From contig JANXSX010000194.1 in NCBI GenBank assembly GCA_025356475.1, forward strand, positions 1 through 64,000: DNA of 64,000 nucleotides, read 5' to 3'. The notes below the pieces were generated by a model. It was given only the letters and a program-made list of their open reading frames with translations, ran no database searches and had not been told where the DNA came from. How positions within the stretch are numbered: the first letter of the stretch is position 1; each line of letters begins with the position of its first letter. Positions 8,764-18,147 of this stretch are shown one piece after another. The DNA is from Isosphaeraceae bacterium. GTDB taxonomy: Bacteria > Planctomycetota > Planctomycetia > Isosphaerales > Isosphaeraceae. The translations under genes were made by a program, and so were the position numbers.

Positions 8764-9924
8764 TCAATGCCTCTGGGGAGAGGCGACCGGCCCCTGACGA
8801 CCATCGAGCCATCGGGCGATGTCCGGGAAAATCTCCCGAGGGGCGTGTCGGCTCCAGACCAGGTCGCAATGGCCGTAGTCGTGGGCATTTCCATGGCCCA
8901 CGCCATATAAGGCTAGTGACTTGTCCTTCGTTCCCAAAGCCTGGAACGTGGCCTGCATCGAGGGGACATCGGCCATGATGTCCCCTTCGCCTGCCACGAG
9001 CAAGGTGGGGGTTGAGATCTCACCGAGATGATTGGCGTAATCATAAGTGCCGTCGGCTGAGAGCATGTGGCCGAACTCGAGGTAGGGATCGAGCTGCTTC
9101 ATGGCACCCCGGCCTGGATTCTCGAGCGTGTACCCATAGAACCGCGAGATCGTTCGTTTGTCAACATTCGACGCCGTGTAGTAGAACCTGTCGATCGCTT
9201 CGAGGCCCGGTATCCGAGCCACGGTCATCGGTCGGGCGATCCGTCCGGTGCTAATTAACGTCAAGAGACTTCGCAACTTCCGGCTCGCCATGAGCATCTT
9301 GGATTTCGGGGCCCCTTCGAGGATCGGTGTACTCCCCATGCCGACGAAGTTGGCGATCCGGTAGGCCTGCGGTGATGTTTCTAGGAATGCGAACATCAAC
9401 ATTCCGCCCAGACTATGGCCGACCCAGTTCACCCGATCCCTGCCGGTGACGTCGCGCACATGGTCAAGGACCGCCGGAACGTCGAACCGTACGAGGTCGT
9501 CCATCGTCCAAGTCGACTCGTCCCACTCATTGAACGGAGTCTGACGCAAGATCGAGTTGACCTGCCCGATCGTGCCAACGCGGTGGCTTGCCCCCGAACC
9601 TCGCAGGTCAACCACAAAGACTTCATACCCCCCCAACGCAAGTTGTTGAGGTAGGTGGTCGTCCGTGATCGTCCAGAACGTGCCGTTCAGGCCCAGCCCA
9701 TGACAGAGGACTACCGGGAGTTTGTCGGGGTCGGGGCGGACCGCTCGGTAGTGACGAATGCCAAGCTTCCAACCATCGTCGGTGGTCGTAAACGCTTCGG
9801 TGCAAGGTCGCAAGTCAAGTGCCGGAGCCCTGTTGCGCATTGATGCACACCCTGGCAACGTTGCCAGGACAATCCACAGGAATGCACCAAGAGCCTTACG
9901 ACGACTTCGCCAACCTTGGCGCAT
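8764..9924 (-). CDS. Alpha/beta-hydrolase lipoprotein (lipase-like)
   Basis: A 386-residue predicted lipoprotein: a hydrophobic N-terminal helix ends in a lipobox with Cys at about residue 25 (TLPGC). The hydrolase core has the oxyanion segment CHGLGLNG, the DLRGSG strand, the nucleophile elbow GHSLGG, an acid residue candidate in VAGEGDIMAD, and a late GHGNAHDYGH that can supply the catalytic His. Overall order resembles acid lipase/esterase enzymes. It is probably anchored in the cell envelope and cleaves esters or lipids. Divergent from the membrane glycosyltransferase. Confidence 0.87.
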   Translation of the reverse strand: MRQGWRSRRKALGAFLWIVLATLPGCASMRNRAPALDLRPCTEAFTTTDDGWKLGIRHYRAVRPDPDKLPVVLCHGLGLNGTFWTITDDHLPQQLALGGYEVFVVDLRGSGASHRVGTIGQVNSILRQTPFNEWDESTWTMDDLVRFDVPAVLDHVRDVTGRDRVNWVGHSLGGMLMFAFLETSPQAYRIANFVGMGSTPILEGAPKSKMLMASRKLRSLLTLISTGRIARPMTVARIPGLEAIDRFYYTASNVDKRTISRFYGYTLENPGRGAMKQLDPYLEFGHMLSADGTYDYANHLGEISTPTLLVAGEGDIMADVPSMQATFQALGTKDKSLALYGVGHGNAHDYGHCDLVWSRHAPREIFPDIARWLDGRQGPVASPQRH

Positions 9925-10317
9925 GAGCGAGGGAATCCTTCCCTGACGACGGATCTCACCGCAACCCGGAGAATCGCAAGAAAGACCAGTTTGAGATCGG
10001 CCTCTCGACGGTCCGACTTGAGTTGCCTCCTCCTGATGCCAATCCTTGGCTGAGGAGGAGTCGGTCGTATTCTTGCGACCTGCACGATTTACTCCATTTG
10101 GCGATCAATGACCAGTCCAGTCCTCGTTCGGTAGCGAATCTCGACTTGCGGAAGAGCCCCCTTCCTGAGAGATTCCCGCACCGTTTGGGCTAACGAGGGT
10201 TCGGAATCTGAACGGAGCAGACGCAAATCCCTGGGGATGCCCCGAGGTGATTGGGTTGTAGGAAGACGATTCCTGGGCAGTTTTCAACCTTGATCTCGAC
10301 TACAAACGGACTTGATA
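9925..10317. other. Gene-free divergent intergenic region
   Basis: 393 bases between the starts of the hydrolase (minus) and the membrane glycosyltransferase (plus). It must hold both promoters. I see a short inverted repeat of CTCCTCC/GGAGGAG type near 10028-10060 but no clear -35/-10 pair and no gene. Confidence 0.4.
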
Positions 10318-11892
10318 ATGAAGACATATTCGCTAATAAGAGTTGGTCGAGTCGTCATTCTTGTTGCATTCTTCTGTCTCGCCTTTTGGTGTCGATTGAC
10401 CAGCCTGAATACGTCCCCCATGGTCGGGCACGATGCCGATGGGGCGTTCTTTGGCGTTCAGGCGGAGCGGTTGGCTCACGGCCAGGCCGTCGAACTGAAA
10501 ACCGGTGGAGGTAAGATCGTCGATCCCCTCTATATGATGGTCGAGGCTCCGCTGCACCTGTTCTGGCAGCCCTCCTTCGTGATCCAGCGCCTTCCCGCAG
10601 TCTTTTTTGGCGTTCTGGCTGTGGTGCTTCTGTATCGGTTGGCGGCCCGATCACTCGACAGGACAACAGCCATCTTAGCCGCCGGGCTACTTGCCGCCAT
10701 GCCGATCGCCATCATCTATTCCAGGCTCGGGTGGGAGTACAGCGAGGTTCCCGCCGTTTGCGTACTCATTATCTTTGGTGCCTATACCAATCAACGCATT
10801 CTCTTATTCCTGTCATTCATGTTTGGGCTCCACATTAGCCCCACGATCGTCACCATGGCTCCAGTACCACTCTGCATTTTGGCGGGTCAGTGGGTCCGTG
10901 CCAAGCTTCAAAGGAATCATGACGAAGCACGAGGGTACTTCGAGAGCATCATTGTGCTTACAGGGGTGACGATCCTCTACGGATTGACGATCGCTGGTAG
11001 CCCACGGGTCAAGGCCTCGTTCGATTCTCCCGTGACCGCTGCTCTTGCCACTGCGGGGTGGGATACGTATTTGACGCTCTATATGCGGCTGCTGCTGGGG
11101 TTCTGTCAGGAGGTGCCGAGCGAGACGGGCCGCACACTGTTCTGGATCTTCTGGGGGTCGATCGGGACTCTGACGGTCGTGGGTTCCTATCGAATGATTC
11201 GCGAACAACGATGGGATCTCCTGGCATTCCCACTGGGTTGGCTCGCGAGTCTGGTCGGCTTCTACCTGGCGATTGGCCCGATTGGTCTTCACCCACTGAC
11301 TCCGCGTTATGGCTTGTTCCTGGTCGTTCCGGCCGTTGTGGCAGTCGCGGCACTGGCTAACGCAGTCCTTCTTCCAGTCGATACGAGATGGATGGAGCGG
11401 GGTCGCCGTGTTCAACTTGCGGCGATGCTTTTTGTTGGATTCACTCTCCTATTCTCTTATAAAACGAACTACTTTGATTACTGGCCCAAGGTTGCCGGCC
11501 AGCCCAACGAGTCCTTTTGGACGTTCAAATCGGAGACCCCCAACACGGTCCAGAGTGTTGCTACGATCATCAGGAAAGATCTTTCCTCGCGAACGAATCG
11601 CCCCCCAGTGACGAGCGTGCTCGCCCAGGATTGGTGGTCATACAAGCCGATCCAGATGTTCACGATGCGCCGAGCGGACCTCGAGGTCTCGAGTCTGGAG
11701 TCAATTCCACCCGACCAAAAGGCGACCAAGGTTCGTGAGGGACTCGAATCAGGCGGGTACGTGGTCGGGATTGAGGGCGAACAGATTGACCAAGCCGTTA
11801 AAGGCATGTACACCCCCGACCATCTTCAGCAGTGGCGCGTTCGGGAAACGGCATTCATTCCCACGTATATGCTCTACCGACTCCGACGCTGA
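10318..11892 (+). CDS. Polytopic membrane glycosyltransferase (PMT/ArnT-like)
   Basis: About 524 residues with roughly ten hydrophobic helices in the first 370 residues. After the first helix comes a periplasmic-type loop with the acidic pair HDADG (about residue 40), the position where GT-C enzymes such as PMT and ArnT keep catalytic Asp/Glu. A C-terminal soluble part of about 140 residues follows. Such enzymes transfer sugars from polyprenyl phosphate to protein or lipid outside the membrane. ATG 10318 is taken as start; a TTG six bases upstream is possible. It converges on the PI-PLC-like gene. Confidence 0.78.
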   Translation: MKTYSLIRVGRVVILVAFFCLAFWCRLTSLNTSPMVGHDADGAFFGVQAERLAHGQAVELKTGGGKIVDPLYMMVEAPLHLFWQPSFVIQRLPAVFFGVLAVVLLYRLAARSLDRTTAILAAGLLAAMPIAIIYSRLGWEYSEVPAVCVLIIFGAYTNQRILLFLSFMFGLHISPTIVTMAPVPLCILAGQWVRAKLQRNHDEARGYFESIIVLTGVTILYGLTIAGSPRVKASFDSPVTAALATAGWDTYLTLYMRLLLGFCQEVPSETGRTLFWIFWGSIGTLTVVGSYRMIREQRWDLLAFPLGWLASLVGFYLAIGPIGLHPLTPRYGLFLVVPAVVAVAALANAVLLPVDTRWMERGRRVQLAAMLFVGFTLLFSYKTNYFDYWPKVAGQPNESFWTFKSETPNTVQSVATIIRKDLSSRTNRPPVTSVLAQDWWSYKPIQMFTMRRADLEVSSLESIPPDQKATKVREGLESGGYVVGIEGEQIDQAVKGMYTPDHLQQWRVRETAFIPTYMLYRLRR

Positions 11893-11921
11893 TGGGATCG
11901 CGTTCATCAGGTCGTTGATCG

Positions 11922-13031
11922 TCATTGACGCTCAACATCGCCAGTGATGTTCAAGCTCCTGCCGTTGACGGGATTTGGCCTGGCGACGACCTTTCCCTCG
12001 AATTGGACACAATAGCTCGAGAAGTCGGGCCGGGGCTCGGGATAGTCGGTACTGACGAACTGGGCACCGCTGGCGAGTGCCTTGTCGCGCTGGGTGAGAT
12101 CGTTCGTCCGAGCTTGACGCGTGTCGGCATCGGCCCGCGTCCGGACGAGAAAGCCTTTCGACACGATCTCCTGGATCCGATCGAAGGACTTGATGGGATC
12201 ATTGATCTTAAACCAAGCGGCGGCAGGGTGATCTTCCTCAGGCGCGGTGGCGAACATCCTCCGGCCTGCAAGTGCGTGATGTCGTTCCAGATAGAGGTCC
12301 CGGGTCTTCCCTTCGTTATCGAGCCCGAACATCACCTTACCTCGCACCGTGTCGAGAATCGGCCAACCGTGTTCCTTGATGGCTTGAGGCAAGCTCTCAC
12401 ATCGACCACGAAGGTCGTCAGGCGTGAAAATCGCTTCACGTGCGAAAACTGCATCAATCTCACGATCGACACTGTCAAGAGCGACCCTGTCGAATGGGAC
12501 AAGCTTGGTGGGCAACGCTGGGACTGATCCATCCTTAACTTCAACCAGTACCATGATTGGCACGTGATTGGGATTCTGTTGAGACCATTCACGAATTTGC
12601 TGTAAAGCGATTGTGAACGTGCGAACTGTGCTGACATAATCAATGTCTTGAACATGAAGGACCTTCAAGCCAGGTCGACGAAGGACGCCATCGACATCAG
12701 GATCTGGCCCCGGATCTTTCCCCAACGCTTTGAGTGTCTTCCGCGAAGAAGGTTTGGCGAACAGGCCCCCTTGGGGATCGGCGAACACGTCGAGTTCGAT
12801 CTGGCGAATCCCTTGCCTGCCAAACTGCTCGCTCAGAGGCTTGTGGGTATAGTCGAGCCCCTCGGCCAACGTCTTCGAGGTCGCCTTCAATAACCCCATC
12901 AGGTCGGCATGTGGCGCGACATGGTACGAGTTGTGGGTGCCGATGACTTGAATCTGGTTCAGTCGGGGTTCGACTGCCAAGCAACACGCCGAGAACAGAG
13001 TCACAACGAGGAAAACGCGGAGGATCAACAT
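11922..13031 (-). CDS. Secreted Ca2+-dependent PI-PLC-like phosphodiesterase
   Basis: A 369-residue exported protein with a signal peptide in residues 1-20. The catalytic region opens with the first-His motif IGTHNSYH and continues with IRQIELDVFAD, the acidic metal-binding strand, and LHVQDIDY with the second His, the arrangement of the Ca2+-dependent PI-PLC family within the TIM-barrel phosphodiesterases. It would cleave a glycerophosphodiester head group; whether the substrate is phosphoinositide is unproven. The frame is open upstream to 13151, but ATG 13031 directly precedes the signal peptide. Confidence 0.85.
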   Translation of the reverse strand: MLILRVFLVVTLFSACCLAVEPRLNQIQVIGTHNSYHVAPHADLMGLLKATSKTLAEGLDYTHKPLSEQFGRQGIRQIELDVFADPQGGLFAKPSSRKTLKALGKDPGPDPDVDGVLRRPGLKVLHVQDIDYVSTVRTFTIALQQIREWSQQNPNHVPIMVLVEVKDGSVPALPTKLVPFDRVALDSVDREIDAVFAREAIFTPDDLRGRCESLPQAIKEHGWPILDTVRGKVMFGLDNEGKTRDLYLERHHALAGRRMFATAPEEDHPAAAWFKINDPIKSFDRIQEIVSKGFLVRTRADADTRQARTNDLTQRDKALASGAQFVSTDYPEPRPDFSSYCVQFEGKVVARPNPVNGRSLNITGDVERQ

Positions 13032-13089
13032 TCGCAGTAGTCTCCAACTTCGTGAGCGTGACGTACGAGGTCTCTTTGACCCTACCCGC

Positions 13090-14520
13090 TTAAACCCGCA
13101 CTTCCCGCTGGACGCCACGAATCTCGGGATAACGCCTGCGGATCGGTTCAACCTCGTTGGCGATGAAGGCCATCACTTGTTCGGGGGCTCGACCGATGAA
13201 TTTTTTGGGGTCAACCACAGCATCAATGTCGACGGCGGCGAACCCTGGGTCGGTCTTCATCCTCTGGAGGAGATCGTTGTCCGGGGCACCTGCCCTGAGT
13301 CTCGCTCCCGCCGCATGCGAATGGACACGGATCTGCTCGTGCAGAGTCTGGCGGTCGCCTCCTGCGCGGACGGCGGCCATCAACACGTTTTCGGTCGCCA
13401 TGAAGGGGAGTTCATCTGCCAACTTGCGTGCGATCACAGCCGGGTTCACGACCAGCCCGGGGATCACATTCAAGGAAAGCTGGAGCAACGCATCGGCGGC
13501 CAGAAATGCTTGGGGAATAATCAGGCGACGGACCGCTGAGTCGTCCAACGTCCGTTCCAGCCACTGCGTCGCGGCAGTCTGCGCCATCGGTGCCGGCATT
13601 GCCATCAAGAAGCGAGCGATCGAGCACATCCGCTCGGCACGCATCGGGTTTCTCTTGTAGGGCATCGCTGATGAACCGATTTGATCCGCTTCGAAGGGCT
13701 CCTCAACCTCACGCTCATGGGCCAGGAGCCGGAGATCCGAGCCGAACCGGTGCCAGGTTTCCCCAAGTCCCCCGAGAGTGGCAAGGATCTGGGAATCGAC
13801 CTTTCGCGTATAGGTTTGTCCCGAGACGGCATGGATCTCGTCGAACCCGAACGACTTAGCCACCATCTGGTCGAGGGCATCGACCTTGGCGTGATCACCA
13901 TCAAAGAGTGCCAGGAAACTCGCCTGAGTGCCTGTCGTCCCTTTGACTCCGAGGAACTTCAGGTCGTTAAGCCGACGCTCAACCTCGCGCAGATCCATCA
14001 CGAACTCGTAACACCAAAGGGTCGCGCGCTTGCCCACCGTCACGAGCTGGGCGGGTTGGTAATGCGTGTAGCCCAGGCAAGGAAGATCTTTCCACTTGAG
14101 AGCGAACTCAGCGAGACCATCGATCGCGGCGACGAGTCCATCGCGGATCATGGTCAAGCCATCGCGAAGCATAATCAGGTCGGCGTTGTCGGTGACATAA
14201 CAACTGGTCGCACCCAGGTGGATGATGGGCTTTGCCAGCGGAGCGACCTCGCCATAAGCAGTGACGTGCGCCATGACATCGTGACGGACGCGTCGCTCGT
14301 GAGCTTCGGCAGCGGCGAAGTCGATCTGATCGATGTTCGCCTTCAGCTCATCGATCTGCTGGGAGCTGATGTTCAAACCGACGCTTCGTTCCGCTTCCGC
14401 CAGAGCGACCCAAAGCCGTCTCCACGTCGAGAACTTCCGCCGAGGCGACCAGAGTTGCGCCATCGCCTTCGAGGCGTATCGAACAATTAGCGGGTTATCG
14501 TAGACGTCGTAGTCGTGCAT
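13090..14520 (-). CDS. purB: Adenylosuccinate lyase
   Basis: A 476-residue member of the fumarase/aspartase superfamily. PurB removes fumarate from SAICAR and from adenylosuccinate in purine synthesis. Visible signatures are the N-terminal YDNPL and RYAS, LGATSCYVTDNADL, GYTHYQPAQ and the superfamily signature SSAMPYKRNP near residue 290. Length fits the longer, eukaryote-like PurB group. It stands between gdhA and the PI-PLC-like gene on the same strand, about 60-100 bases from each, so co-transcription is possible. purM is elsewhere (61290-62378), so there is no purine operon here. Confidence 0.96.
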   Translation of the reverse strand: MHDYDVYDNPLIVRYASKAMAQLWSPRRKFSTWRRLWVALAEAERSVGLNISSQQIDELKANIDQIDFAAAEAHERRVRHDVMAHVTAYGEVAPLAKPIIHLGATSCYVTDNADLIMLRDGLTMIRDGLVAAIDGLAEFALKWKDLPCLGYTHYQPAQLVTVGKRATLWCYEFVMDLREVERRLNDLKFLGVKGTTGTQASFLALFDGDHAKVDALDQMVAKSFGFDEIHAVSGQTYTRKVDSQILATLGGLGETWHRFGSDLRLLAHEREVEEPFEADQIGSSAMPYKRNPMRAERMCSIARFLMAMPAPMAQTAATQWLERTLDDSAVRRLIIPQAFLAADALLQLSLNVIPGLVVNPAVIARKLADELPFMATENVLMAAVRAGGDRQTLHEQIRVHSHAAGARLRAGAPDNDLLQRMKTDPGFAAVDIDAVVDPKKFIGRAPEQVMAFIANEVEPIRRRYPEIRGVQREVRV

Positions 14521-14618
14521 GTTCTTCAGTTGACCAGTGCTTTGCGATGAGTGATGGCGATATATGGGGGGACTTTTTGGTGTCGTTCGAGGTCGGAATG
14601 ACGTGCCGACCGTAGATC

Positions 14619-15848
14619 TCAGATGCCCCCCAAAGCGCGAGCGCGGCCAACACGACCGATCGCGAGCATGAAGGCGGCGGTACGCATAGAGACTCCCTTA
14701 CGTTGGGACATCTCGTAGACCTTGGTGAAGCTATCGACCATGCGGGTCTCTTGCTCTCGCTGGATTTGTTCGAGCGGCCAGCGGAAGTGTTGCAGGTTTT
14801 GGACCCATTCGAAGTAGCTGACGATGACTCCGCCGGCATTGGCCAGGATATCGGGTACGACGACAATCCCTTTTGAAGAGAAGACCTCGTCGGCCTCGGG
14901 CCAGGTTGGGCCATTGGCCGCCTCGACGATCAGCTTGGCCTGGACCTCTTTGGCCATCGCCGCGTCGAAGACACCCCCGAGTGCGGCGGGGATCAGGACA
15001 TCGACCGGCATGGTCAGAAGTTGCTCATTGCTCCCCGCATCTCCTCCCTGGAATCCAACCACCTTTCGAGCAGCCGCGACATGGGCGTCGAGCGCGGCAA
15101 TATCGAGCCCATCAGGGTTACTGACTGCTCCAAATGCGTCGGAGACCGCAAGGATTTTCCCTCCCTGGGCAGCGAGGAAACGGGCGGTGTAGGAACCCAC
15201 GTTCCCATAGCCTTGGATCGCGAAGGTTGTGCCCGCGACCAGCCTCCCCAGGATCTTCAACGTCTCGCGCGTGATGATCGAGACTCCGTATCCGGTGGCT
15301 GCCTCCCGACCCGCCGAACCGTGGTACTCGACCGGCTTCCCCGTGACGCATGCGGGATGAAATCCGTGATACTTGGCGTATTCGTTCATGATCCAGGCCA
15401 TGACCTGGGCATCCGTACCCACATCAGGGGCGGGAATGTCTTTATCGGGACCGATGAAATCGTGAATTTGTTGGACAAACTTGCGAGTAAGTCGTTCGAG
15501 TTCACTCCGGCTAAGTTTACTTGGGTCGCAATTCATGCCACCTTTGGCACCACCGTAGGGAAGATCAACGACGGCTGTTTTCCAAGTCATCAAGCTGGCG
15601 AGCGATCGGGCTTCATCGACATCCACGTGAGGATGATAGCGCAGGCCTCCTTTGAAGGGACCACGGGCGTTGTCATGTTGAACTCGGTAGCCGATAAAGT
15701 TGCCGATCTGTCCCGAGTCCATCTCGATCGCGACTTCAACGCGAAGCTCTCGGTCGGGGGTGACCATCATCGTGCGCATGTTGCCGGTGAGGTCCATGCG
15801 CGCGGCAGCTTGATCGAAATAGTGGTTTGTTGCCTCGAAGGCTTGCAT
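14619..15848 (-). CDS. gdhA: Glutamate dehydrogenase
   Basis: A 409-residue Glu/Leu/Phe/Val dehydrogenase. It interconverts glutamate and 2-oxoglutarate plus ammonia with NAD(P). The substrate lysines sit in GPFKGGLRYHP and the signature LPYGGAKGG near residues 70-105; the dinucleotide fold shows QGYGNVG near 215. The size and GPFKGG context favour GDH over leucine dehydrogenase, which is shorter; coenzyme preference cannot be read with certainty. Divergent from the creatininase-like gene. Confidence 0.92.
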   Translation of the reverse strand: MQAFEATNHYFDQAAARMDLTGNMRTMMVTPDRELRVEVAIEMDSGQIGNFIGYRVQHDNARGPFKGGLRYHPHVDVDEARSLASLMTWKTAVVDLPYGGAKGGMNCDPSKLSRSELERLTRKFVQQIHDFIGPDKDIPAPDVGTDAQVMAWIMNEYAKYHGFHPACVTGKPVEYHGSAGREAATGYGVSIITRETLKILGRLVAGTTFAIQGYGNVGSYTARFLAAQGGKILAVSDAFGAVSNPDGLDIAALDAHVAAARKVVGFQGGDAGSNEQLLTMPVDVLIPAALGGVFDAAMAKEVQAKLIVEAANGPTWPEADEVFSSKGIVVVPDILANAGGVIVSYFEWVQNLQHFRWPLEQIQREQETRMVDSFTKVYEMSQRKGVSMRTAAFMLAIGRVGRARALGGI

Positions 15849-15949
15849 CGTCGGCCCGGTCTATGGTTAATGTGGGAATTCGGCGAGGCCTCGCGACGCC
15901 TCGCCCATGAGAGTGGTGATCGTACCGGACGAGCAACCCAGACCGCAAC

Positions 15950-16732
15950 ATGGAACGATTCCCCATGCGTCCTTGGATTCTCTCGGAACTGAATTATAGT
16001 CACGTTCGTGATCAGGCACCATTCGATGTCGCAGTCCTACCCCTCGGTGCGACCGAACCTCATAACCTCCACCTACCCTATGGAACCGACACGATCCAGG
16101 TCGAGGCGGTGGCCGAGAGGGCCTGTGCCCTCGCCTATGAACGCGGTGCCAGGGTCGTCGCTTTGCCGGCGATCCCGTTCGGCACCGAAACCAACATGAT
16201 GCGCTTTCCCCTGACCATGAATTTGCAACCGACCACGGTGGCTCGGATCATCACCGACCTGGTCGATTCGCTCGAAACGCACAAAATCCAGAAGTGTGTG
16301 CTCTTGAACGGGCACGGCGGTAATGACCTCAAATGGGTCTTGCGCGAGTTGAACCTGAAGACCACGGTTCACCTGTTCTTGTGCAATTGGTACCGTGTCG
16401 GCGCTGACCACCATGCAGAGATCTTCACCAAAGTGGGTGACCATGCCGATGAGCTTGAGACCAGTATGATCCTCCACCTGGCGCCCAACCTCGTTGAGCT
16501 TCAGAAGGCCGACCCTGGCACCGAGGCAATCAGTCGGTTCGACGCCGTGCGTCACGGTTGGGTCCAAATCACACGTCCCTGGCACCTGGCGACCACCAAC
16601 ACGGGTGTCGGTGACCCCCGGCCAGCCACCGCCCAGAAGGGCGCGGCACTGTTCGAGCTGGTCGTTGGTCGCATCTCCGACTTCTTGGTTGATCTGGCAC
16701 ATTCACCAATCGATGAACACTTTCCGTATTGA
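15950..16732 (+). CDS. Creatininase-family amidohydrolase
   Basis: A 260-residue protein of the creatininase/MftE fold. Metal ligands are expected in GATEPHNLHLPYGTD (residues about 33-47) and in NGHGGN (about 119-124), with another acidic ligand in HADELETS. These metal-dependent enzymes hydrolyse cyclic amides or trim peptides; the substrate is unknown. Either ATG 15950 or ATG 15965 may be the start, as both have weak ribosome sites. The stop is 8 bases from the next gene's ATG, so the pair is probably co-transcribed. Confidence 0.87.
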   Translation: MERFPMRPWILSELNYSHVRDQAPFDVAVLPLGATEPHNLHLPYGTDTIQVEAVAERACALAYERGARVVALPAIPFGTETNMMRFPLTMNLQPTTVARIITDLVDSLETHKIQKCVLLNGHGGNDLKWVLRELNLKTTVHLFLCNWYRVGADHHAEIFTKVGDHADELETSMILHLAPNLVELQKADPGTEAISRFDAVRHGWVQITRPWHLATTNTGVGDPRPATAQKGAALFELVVGRISDFLVDLAHSPIDEHFPY

Positions 16733-16740
16733 AGCTCCTA

Positions 16741-17700
16741 ATGCTTGCTCGCACGATTGCATTTGAACGTGTCTGTCCATCGGTCTTGCTGATGAGTCTG
16801 TTCGTTCTGTCAGGATGTGGTGGGAAGGAGGCCGCAGCCCCTTCGCAAGTGTCGCCCTCACGGCCAGTCGCCCTGGCCGAGCCTAAGGTCTACGCGATGA
16901 AGGGCGTCGTGCGCTCGATTGAAGTGAGTGAGGGGCTTGTTACGATTCGGCACGAAGAGATCCCAGGCTTGATGCCAGCGATGACCATGCCGTTCGGTGT
17001 CGCCGACAAAGCGATGCTCGAAGATCTGGAACCAGGCGACGAGGTCGAGGGCAAGCTAACGATCGGGAAAGGCTCGTCGCTTCTGACCGAACTCACCGTG
17101 ACCTGTCCGGCGCTAGTTCCGACATTGAGTCTAAGCCCGAAGGGCGGCCTGACCCGGCTCGACTCGAAACCCAAGGCGCTCACCATTGGCGGACTTGTCC
17201 CCGACTTCGCGATGACGACCCAAGAAGGGAAGGAAATCAAGCTCTCGGAATTACGTGGACAAGTCATCGTGTTGACTTTTATCTACACGAGATGTCCCTT
17301 GCCCGAATTTTGCCCGCTGCTGGACAAGAAGTTTCGGGAATTGGCCGAGATCGAAGGGCGATCGGCCGACCGAGCGAAAGCAGTCCGCCTGCTGTCGATC
17401 AGCTTCGATCCAGAACATGACACACCGACGATTCTGGCTCAGCACGCCAAAATTCAAGGGGCGAAGCCGCCGCTCTGGACCTTCGCAGTGGCCTCGCACG
17501 ACGAGTTGAGTAAGGTGGCGACCTGCCTAGGCTTGATGTATGGTCCGACCCCGAACGAAATCATGCACAACCGCGTCGTTGCTGTCATTGCCGCCGATGG
17601 GAAACTCGCCAGGCTGATCACCGGCCCTGAGGGGGGGACATGGACAGCCGTTGACGTGTCAAAGACCGTTCGCAGCTTGCTTCCAAATCCGTCAAAATAA
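16741..17700 (+). CDS. CusF-SCO1 fusion copper lipoprotein
   Basis: A 319-residue lipoprotein (lipobox VLSGC near residue 26) with two copper-type domains. Residues about 50-110 resemble CusF, with a His in TIRHEE and the MTM motif in MPAMTMPF. Residues about 145-315 are a SCO1/SenC thioredoxin-like domain with paired cysteines in TRCPLPEFCP and a late His in MHNRV. The cysteine spacing is CX5C rather than the classic CX3C. It likely handles copper for a respiratory oxidase or acts in envelope copper traffic. ATG 16741 is preferred over the TTG at 16729, which overlaps the previous stop. Confidence 0.88.
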   Translation: MLARTIAFERVCPSVLLMSLFVLSGCGGKEAAAPSQVSPSRPVALAEPKVYAMKGVVRSIEVSEGLVTIRHEEIPGLMPAMTMPFGVADKAMLEDLEPGDEVEGKLTIGKGSSLLTELTVTCPALVPTLSLSPKGGLTRLDSKPKALTIGGLVPDFAMTTQEGKEIKLSELRGQVIVLTFIYTRCPLPEFCPLLDKKFRELAEIEGRSADRAKAVRLLSISFDPEHDTPTILAQHAKIQGAKPPLWTFAVASHDELSKVATCLGLMYGPTPNEIMHNRVVAVIAADGKLARLITGPEGGTWTAVDVSKTVRSLLPNPSK

Positions 17701-17873
17701 CGTCAGATCCCACTTGCGACTCGCAAAAAAACTTCGGTCGGCTTGGGCAACATGAAGGCGTCTCCCTCATTTCAACTCGTCTTTGCCGTTGCCGGGTGGG
17801 ACAACCGATTCGGCAATCAAACGCAATCGTTTGCTCGCGTGAGGGTAAGATAGCGATTGGAAATAAACGACTC

Positions 17874-17903
17874 TTGACAAAATATTAAGAGTACTATTGT
17901 CAA
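17874..17903. promoter_or_regulatory. Candidate operator/promoter inverted repeat
   Basis: TTGACAA at 17874-17880 pairs with TTGTCAA at 17897-17903, separated by 16 AT-rich bases. The left arm also reads as a consensus -35 (TTGACA), with a weak TATTGT at 17895 as -10 at a short 15-base spacing. It lies 245 bases upstream of the ArsR gene, so autoregulation by that protein is an inference. Confidence 0.45.
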
Positions 17904-18107
17904 TAGGCCAAGGCATGTTACATTACAGTAGATCGACGGGTCTGAGTCTTTCAACTAACCACATACAAACTTACGAGTCTCCACGAGCTTTGGACATGGG
18001 ACTACACTCCCATCTCTAAACTGTGGTAATCGATGGCCGGATCGCGTAGATCCGGTCGCTCTGTCCCCTCCGTCATCCACCGGATGGTTACGGATATTCT
18101 TAAGTGC

Positions 18108-18133
18108 GCCCCGAAGCGAGGTCGTTTCGGGGC
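18108..18133 (+). promoter_or_regulatory. Hairpin just upstream of the ArsR ribosome site
   Basis: Arms GCCCCGAA (18108-18115) and TTCGGGGC (18126-18133) pair perfectly over 8 bases with a 10-base loop. GGAG of the ribosome site starts two bases later (18135). The structure could tune translation or processing. Confidence 0.4.
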
Positions 18134-18147
18134 TGGAGTTTCTTGGA

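Larger units (their letters stand above)
17701..18147. other. Gene-free leader region upstream of the ArsR gene
   Basis: 447 bases with no gene. It contains an AT-rich patch with an inverted repeat at 17874-17903, a hairpin-forming CCGGATC ... GATCCGG near 18039-18057, and a second hairpin just before the ribosome site (both repeats below). If transcription starts near 17900, the ArsR mRNA has a leader of about 240 bases. Confidence 0.5.

Noticed and set aside
15021-15992. Long open frame on the plus strand opposite gdhA
   Set aside because: Antisense to the glutamate dehydrogenase signature regions and not protein-like.
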